Below, piece after piece: positions 31,827-35,307 of a DNA stretch of 35,307 nt; positions within the stretch are counted from its first letter, which is position 1, and every line of letters starts with the position of its first letter. The DNA lies in assembly GCA_934589835.1 (NCBI GenBank), contig CAKTOK010000012.1, positions 1 to 35,307 on the forward strand, read 5' to 3'. Both the position numbers and the translations under genes were made by a program. This stretch comes from an uncultured Oscillospiraceae bacterium (GTDB taxonomy: Bacteria > Bacillota > Clostridia > Oscillospirales > Oscillospiraceae). A model generated the notes under the pieces. The model was given only the letters and a program-made list of their open reading frames with translations, searched no databases and was not told the origin of the DNA.

Positions 31827-32345
31827 ATGAAGAGACTCTATGCGGCATACAACAACTTTGAGAAATTCGTCATCGGGCTCATCATGCTGCTGCTGATCTT
31901 TATGGGTCTGGCCCAGGTGATATGCCGGTTCGTGCTGGAGATCCCCCTGGCTTGGGCCGAGGAACTGATGACGTTCTGTCTGGTGTGGGTGACCTACCTG
32001 GGAGCCAGCAGTGCGGCGGAGGAGCGCAAGCATATCATGGTCAGCCTAATCGTGGACTCATTCCCCGGTCCGCTTAGAAAGATATTCACCATACTGTCCC
32101 AGCTGATCTGGGTGATCTGCGATTTCCTCATGGTGTACCTGGGCTATATCGTCACCAAGAACTATATTACCCGGAATGCGATAACACTGGGCGGGAAATA
32201 CCCCTATTGGATCGCGTCCATCGCGATCCCGTTGGGGATGCTCCTGATCATTATCCGGGTCGCGATCTTGATCGTGAAGACCTTCCACGGCGAAAGTGAC
32301 ACGCGCTCTCAAAAGGAAATTGTAGAGGAGGAGATTGCCACATGA
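31827..32345 (+). CDS. TRAP transporter small permease subunit (DctQ type)
   Basis: A 172-residue protein with four membrane helices (about 14-32, 48-66, 88-108, 128-150). The family segment FVLEIPLAWAEELMTFCLVW with its ALGA-like SSAAEERKHI follow-up is clear. It pairs with the large permease to form the sodium-driven transporter. The stop codon overlaps the large-subunit ATG (ATGA). Confidence 0.92.
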   Translation: MKRLYAAYNNFEKFVIGLIMLLLIFMGLAQVICRFVLEIPLAWAEELMTFCLVWVTYLGASSAAEERKHIMVSLIVDSFPGPLRKIFTILSQLIWVICDFLMVYLGYIVTKNYITRNAITLGGKYPYWIASIAIPLGMLLIIIRVAILIVKTFHGESDTRSQKEIVEEEIAT

Positions 32346-33622
32346 ATACCGCTCTCATTCTCGGCGTGTTTTTTGCGCTGGTCATCTTCAAGGTCCCCAT
32401 CGCGTTCGCCATGATCCTTGCCTCGGTCGTCAGCTGTCACATCTTGGGCCTCGCGCCTCTGACGGCCATTGCCTCCGCGGCAATGAACTCCCTGATGTCC
32501 TATCCCCTGCTGGCCATCGCCTTTTACGTCTTCGCGGGCAACGTGATGACCCGGGGCGGTATCTCCAAGAAGCTGTGCAGTTGGATCGGTACTATCTTCA
32601 ACCGCTTCCGGGGCGGCCAGGGCATGGTCACCGTGGTGTCCTGCGCGTTTTTCGCGGCCCTGAGCGGCTCGGCCTCGGCCACCACCGCCTCCATCGGGTC
32701 CATGATGGTGCCGGAGATGGAAGAGCAGGGCTACCGCAAGCCCCAGGCCCTGGCGATCGCCGCCGCGGGCGGCGTCATCGGGCCGGTGATCCCTCCCAGC
32801 GTGATGTTCGTGCTCTACGGCGTGACCTGTGAGGTCTCCATCGGCAGCATGTTCATCGCCGGCATAATCCCCGGCGTCATGATGGCGGTCTTCCTGTGTG
32901 GGGCAGTGTACCTCTCCGCGAGGAAGGCGGGACTGCAGGGCAACGGCGGAGCGTTCAGCATCAGGAAATTTGGCGCCGCCATGTGGAAGGCAAAGTGGGC
33001 GATCCTGGTGCCGGTGATCATCCTGGGCGGCATCTACTGCGGCGTCTTCACGCCCACGGAGGCCGGCGCGGTGGCGTGCGTGTACGCCATCATCGTGGCC
33101 CTGTTCATCGATCGGACGCTGGATCTGAAGGGCCTGGTCCGCTGCTCCGCGGAGTCCGCCGTGACGGCGGCCACCGTGCTGCTGCTGCAGGCGGCGGCGG
33201 GCATCTTCGGCAAGGTGCTGACCCTGGCTCAGGTGCCTCAGCAGCTTTCCGGCGCGATCTTGTCCATTGCCGGGAACCGCTTCATGGCCCTGCTGCTCGT
33301 CAACATTTTGCTGCTGATCGTGGGCTGCATCATGGACGGCGGCGCGGCTCTGGTCATCCTGTCGCCCCTCCTGCTGCCGGTGGTACAGGCCTTCGGCGTG
33401 GACCCGATCACCTTCGGCATCATCATCTGCCTGAACCTGAGTATCGGCGCTATCACCCCGCCGGTGGGCTCGTGCCTCTTCGTGGCCAGCGTCATTGGCG
33501 AGACGCCCATGGAAAAGATCGCCCGAGCGGTGGTCCCCTTCCTGCTGGCGGAAGTGCTGGTCCTTGTTTTGGTGAATGCGGTTCCCGTGCTCACGACGGG
33601 ACTTGTGGGCCTGCTCGGCTGA
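32342..33622 (+). CDS. TRAP transporter large permease subunit (DctM type)
   Basis: A 426-residue, about twelve-helix permease that forms the transport path. Family marks include FAGNVMTRGGISKKL, SGSASATTASIGSMMVPEM, GGVIGPVIPPSVMFVLYG, FTPTEAGAVACVYA and LNLSIGAITPPVGSCLFV. Full length. Coupled to the small subunit by a four-base overlap, and followed after 90 bases by the second deacylase. Confidence 0.95.
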   Translation: MNTALILGVFFALVIFKVPIAFAMILASVVSCHILGLAPLTAIASAAMNSLMSYPLLAIAFYVFAGNVMTRGGISKKLCSWIGTIFNRFRGGQGMVTVVSCAFFAALSGSASATTASIGSMMVPEMEEQGYRKPQALAIAAAGGVIGPVIPPSVMFVLYGVTCEVSIGSMFIAGIIPGVMMAVFLCGAVYLSARKAGLQGNGGAFSIRKFGAAMWKAKWAILVPVIILGGIYCGVFTPTEAGAVACVYAIIVALFIDRTLDLKGLVRCSAESAVTAATVLLLQAAAGIFGKVLTLAQVPQQLSGAILSIAGNRFMALLLVNILLLIVGCIMDGGAALVILSPLLLPVVQAFGVDPITFGIIICLNLSIGAITPPVGSCLFVASVIGETPMEKIARAVVPFLLAEVLVLVLVNAVPVLTTGLVGLLG

Positions 33623-33668
33623 GGACGGCGCACCGGTTCCCCTGTTTACCTTGTAGCGACCATTGTCC

Positions 33669-33685
33669 GAAACGACGATCGTTTC
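33669..33685 (+). other. Small hairpin before the second deacylase gene
   Basis: GAAACG and CGTTTC form a 6-bp stem around ACGAT, followed by AAATATTTT. It could be a weak terminator allowing partial readthrough or a processing site between dctM and the second deacylase. Confidence 0.3.
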
Positions 33686-33712
33686 AAATATTTTATTGAA
33701 AGAGGTGCTATC

Positions 33713-34720
33713 ATGTCTCAAATAAAATTGGATGTCATCGTCAGTCAGTCTGGAAACCGCACGAACGGCTTCATCAACTATGGACAAAAAGCCGACCTGT
33801 CCTTCTATCAGATCCCCGTCATCATCATTGAGGGCGGCAAGCCCGGCAAGACGCTGCTGGTGGACGGCGCGACCCACGGCGACGAGACCGAGGGCTCCGA
33901 GGCGATCATCCGCCTGGCCGGCGAGCTGGAGGGCAAGGAGTTCAACGGCACCTTCGTGGGCGTTCCCGCCCTGAACATGGAGGCGTTTACCACCATCCGG
34001 AGATCCACGCTGGTGGATGAGTTCAACCTGAACCGTGTGTTCCCGGGCCGAAAGGACCAGTACACCACTCACTATCTGGCGGCTACTTATATGGAGCGTG
34101 TCGTGCAGTTTGCCGATGCGGTCATCAGCTTCCATGGCGGCGGCGACGTCCTGCACCTGGAGCCCCTGTGCGCGTATCTGCCCTTTGAAAGTGCTGACGA
34201 TCAGGTGGCCAAGACCAGCTATGAGATGGCCAAGGCGTTCAACGTGCCCTTCCTGTGGTCTCAGCAGAACCTGCCCTTCAGCGGCATCTCCTCTCTGGAG
34301 TACAGAAAGGCGTTCAATGTCCCCTCCATCATCCCCGAGATCGGGTCTCAGTGCAGCCGCCTGCACAACCGGCAGCGGGATATCAACACCTCCTACAACG
34401 GCATCAAAAATGTCATGGCCTATCTCGGCATGATCCCCGATACCAAGCAGGAGCCGGTCTCCATGGAGCATATCGAGCTGAACTACCTCCACTCCCGCAA
34501 CGGCGGCTTCATGACCCCCGTGAAGAAAGAGGGCGAGTATTTCGAGGCCGGCGATCTGCTCTGCGTCATCGACGACCTGTTCGGACGCCGCGTGGAGGAA
34601 GTCTACGCGCCGTGGAAGGGCGTGGTCATTGGCTTCTGGAGCGTGCCCGTGATCCACCCCGGCGACTGGTGCTCTCTGGCCGCCAAGCTGATCGATCCTC
34701 CCGCCGGCTACAAGGCGTGA
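33713..34720 (+). CDS. AstE/AspA-family (M14-like) zinc deacylase, copy 2
   Basis: A 335-residue paralogue of the gene at 29656, sharing the zinc motifs (ATHGDETEG; FHGGGDVLHLEP), NLNRVFPG, LPFSGISS, PEIGSQCSRLH and the end IGFWSVPVIHPGDW. It is plainly a duplicate within the same operon that has since diverged. Both copies keep all predicted metal ligands, so each is probably active, perhaps on different acyl or amine parts. The ATG has GAGGTG eight bases upstream. Confidence 0.88.
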   Translation: MSQIKLDVIVSQSGNRTNGFINYGQKADLSFYQIPVIIIEGGKPGKTLLVDGATHGDETEGSEAIIRLAGELEGKEFNGTFVGVPALNMEAFTTIRRSTLVDEFNLNRVFPGRKDQYTTHYLAATYMERVVQFADAVISFHGGGDVLHLEPLCAYLPFESADDQVAKTSYEMAKAFNVPFLWSQQNLPFSGISSLEYRKAFNVPSIIPEIGSQCSRLHNRQRDINTSYNGIKNVMAYLGMIPDTKQEPVSMEHIELNYLHSRNGGFMTPVKKEGEYFEAGDLLCVIDDLFGRRVEEVYAPWKGVVIGFWSVPVIHPGDWCSLAAKLIDPPAGYKA

Positions 34721-34898
34721 TGACAGCGGATCTGCTTTGAACGCTCCGGTCTCCAGGCGGTGCCTCAGGCATTCTTGGAAAAGAGGCCGTGCCGCCGGCG
34801 CATAGCTGATGTGCGTTATGCCGCTGTCCCAAAGGGGAACATGCCGAACGAGGTGGACCGTTGCTGGCGTTTCAAGTCAATGAGGTCACTGATTTTGG

Positions 34899-34926
34899 GT
34901 GCGGCAGACTTATCCGTCTGCCGCAC
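34899..34926 (+). other. 11-bp hairpin upstream of the dehydrogenase gene
   Basis: GTGCGGCAGAC and GTCTGCCGCAC form a perfect stem around a six-base loop (34910-34915). There is no T tract, so it is not a standard terminator; it may be a processing or regulatory structure. The rest of 34721-35029 shows no gene. Confidence 0.4.
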
Positions 34927-35029
34927 TCTGCACGAAATGAGACCATGGCGGCTCCTATGGAATGTGGGAGGACGCCGCCCTCTTTCTCGAAGGGCAAGAC
35001 GAACGAAAGAATATGGAAGGGGCAAGAAT

Positions 35030-35307
35030 ATGATCCAGGTAATTATGAGACCCACGCTGTACAAGTACAGCACCTGCAAGGAATTTGCAGAGGGCTTTTC
35101 CCTGAGCGAGCGGGACCTGATCCTGACCAACGAATACATCTACGCACCGTATTTCGGAAAGCTGGCCCTGCCGTGCCATGTGGTATATCAGGAGAAGTAC
35201 GGTATGGGCGAGCCCAGCGACGTCATGGCTGAGGCCATCCTGAAGGACATCGGCGGCCTGACCTTTGACCGCATCATCGCCATCGGCGGCGGCACCATCA
35301 TCGATCT
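35030..35307 (+). CDS. 4hbD: Iron-containing alcohol dehydrogenase, probable 4-hydroxybutyrate dehydrogenase, cut by window end
   Basis: The first 92 codons. The product reads YKYSTCKEFAEGF, LILTNEYIYAPYF, VVYQEKYGMGEPSDVM and RIIAIGGGTIID, which follows the N-terminal half of clostridial 4-hydroxybutyrate dehydrogenases closely as I recall them, including the GGG(S/T)xxD nucleotide-binding motif of iron-dependent dehydrogenases. That enzyme interconverts 4-hydroxybutyrate and succinate semialdehyde with NAD. The ATG follows GGAAGGGG. The metal-binding His residues lie beyond the window, so the exact substrate is inferred. Confidence 0.75.
   Translation, partial: MIQVIMRPTLYKYSTCKEFAEGFSLSERDLILTNEYIYAPYFGKLALPCHVVYQEKYGMGEPSDVMAEAILKDIGGLTFDRIIAIGGGTIID

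Noticed and set aside
1..35307. CRISPR array, rRNA operon, intact insertion sequence
   Set aside because: No regularly spaced repeats of CRISPR type, no rRNA sequence and no complete transposase were seen on either strand.

Overview
The window looks like the chromosome of a spore-forming, GC-rich gut Clostridium relative (Oscillospiraceae-like; genus not resolved). The evidence is a spoIIE gene, strong AGGAGG-type ribosome sites with several TTG starts, a fused ThrE exporter, DegV, an archaeal-type three-subunit glutamate synthase, an ANTAR regulator beside glnA, and a partial gene resembling clostridial 4-hydroxybutyrate dehydrogenase. All calls come from reading the sequence; no database search was run.

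Layout. 1-8.6 kb is ordinary chromosome: the 3' part of tRNA-Trp, a DUF3784-type membrane protein, a small conserved protein, spoIIE, a lipoprotein, glycerate kinase, a sigma factor / anti-sigma-like protein / repeat lipoprotein operon, and a ThrE-type exporter. 8.6-12.9 kb is an unusual operon: a polar-amino-acid-type ABC permease, an ABC ATPase fused to a histidine-kinase-like ATPase domain, a binding lipoprotein whose two lobes appear in swapped order, and a ribose-type binding lipoprotein. It lies behind a 23-bp palindrome and two direct repeats spaced 21 bp. 13.1-15.9 kb holds a two-component system divergent from degV.

16-26.3 kb is a divergent nitrogen block. asnB-purA-purB run on the minus strand. 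The glutamate synthase subunits (amidotransferase, ferredoxin-FMN synthase, GXGXG), a short glutamine synthetase and an ANTAR protein with a degenerate receiver run on the plus strand. Both arms have terminator-like hairpins in their leaders, so antitermination by the ANTAR protein is a reasonable model. Glutamine made by GlnA would feed glutamate synthase and AsnB; PurA and PurB would use aspartate and release fumarate.

26.4-28.4 kb is a mobile-element scar. Two 3' fragments of a tRNA-Thr gene, exactly 1700 bp apart, flank an anion permease and a truncated integrase, with a possible serine-recombinase relic just outside. 28.4-35.3 kb is a LysR-controlled catabolic cluster: two paralogous AstE/AspA-family zinc deacylases flank a complete TRAP transporter, followed by the start of a 4-hydroxybutyrate-dehydrogenase-like gene that runs off the window. 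A plausible reading is uptake and hydrolysis of an acyl amide, with the acid entering 4-hydroxybutyrate metabolism.
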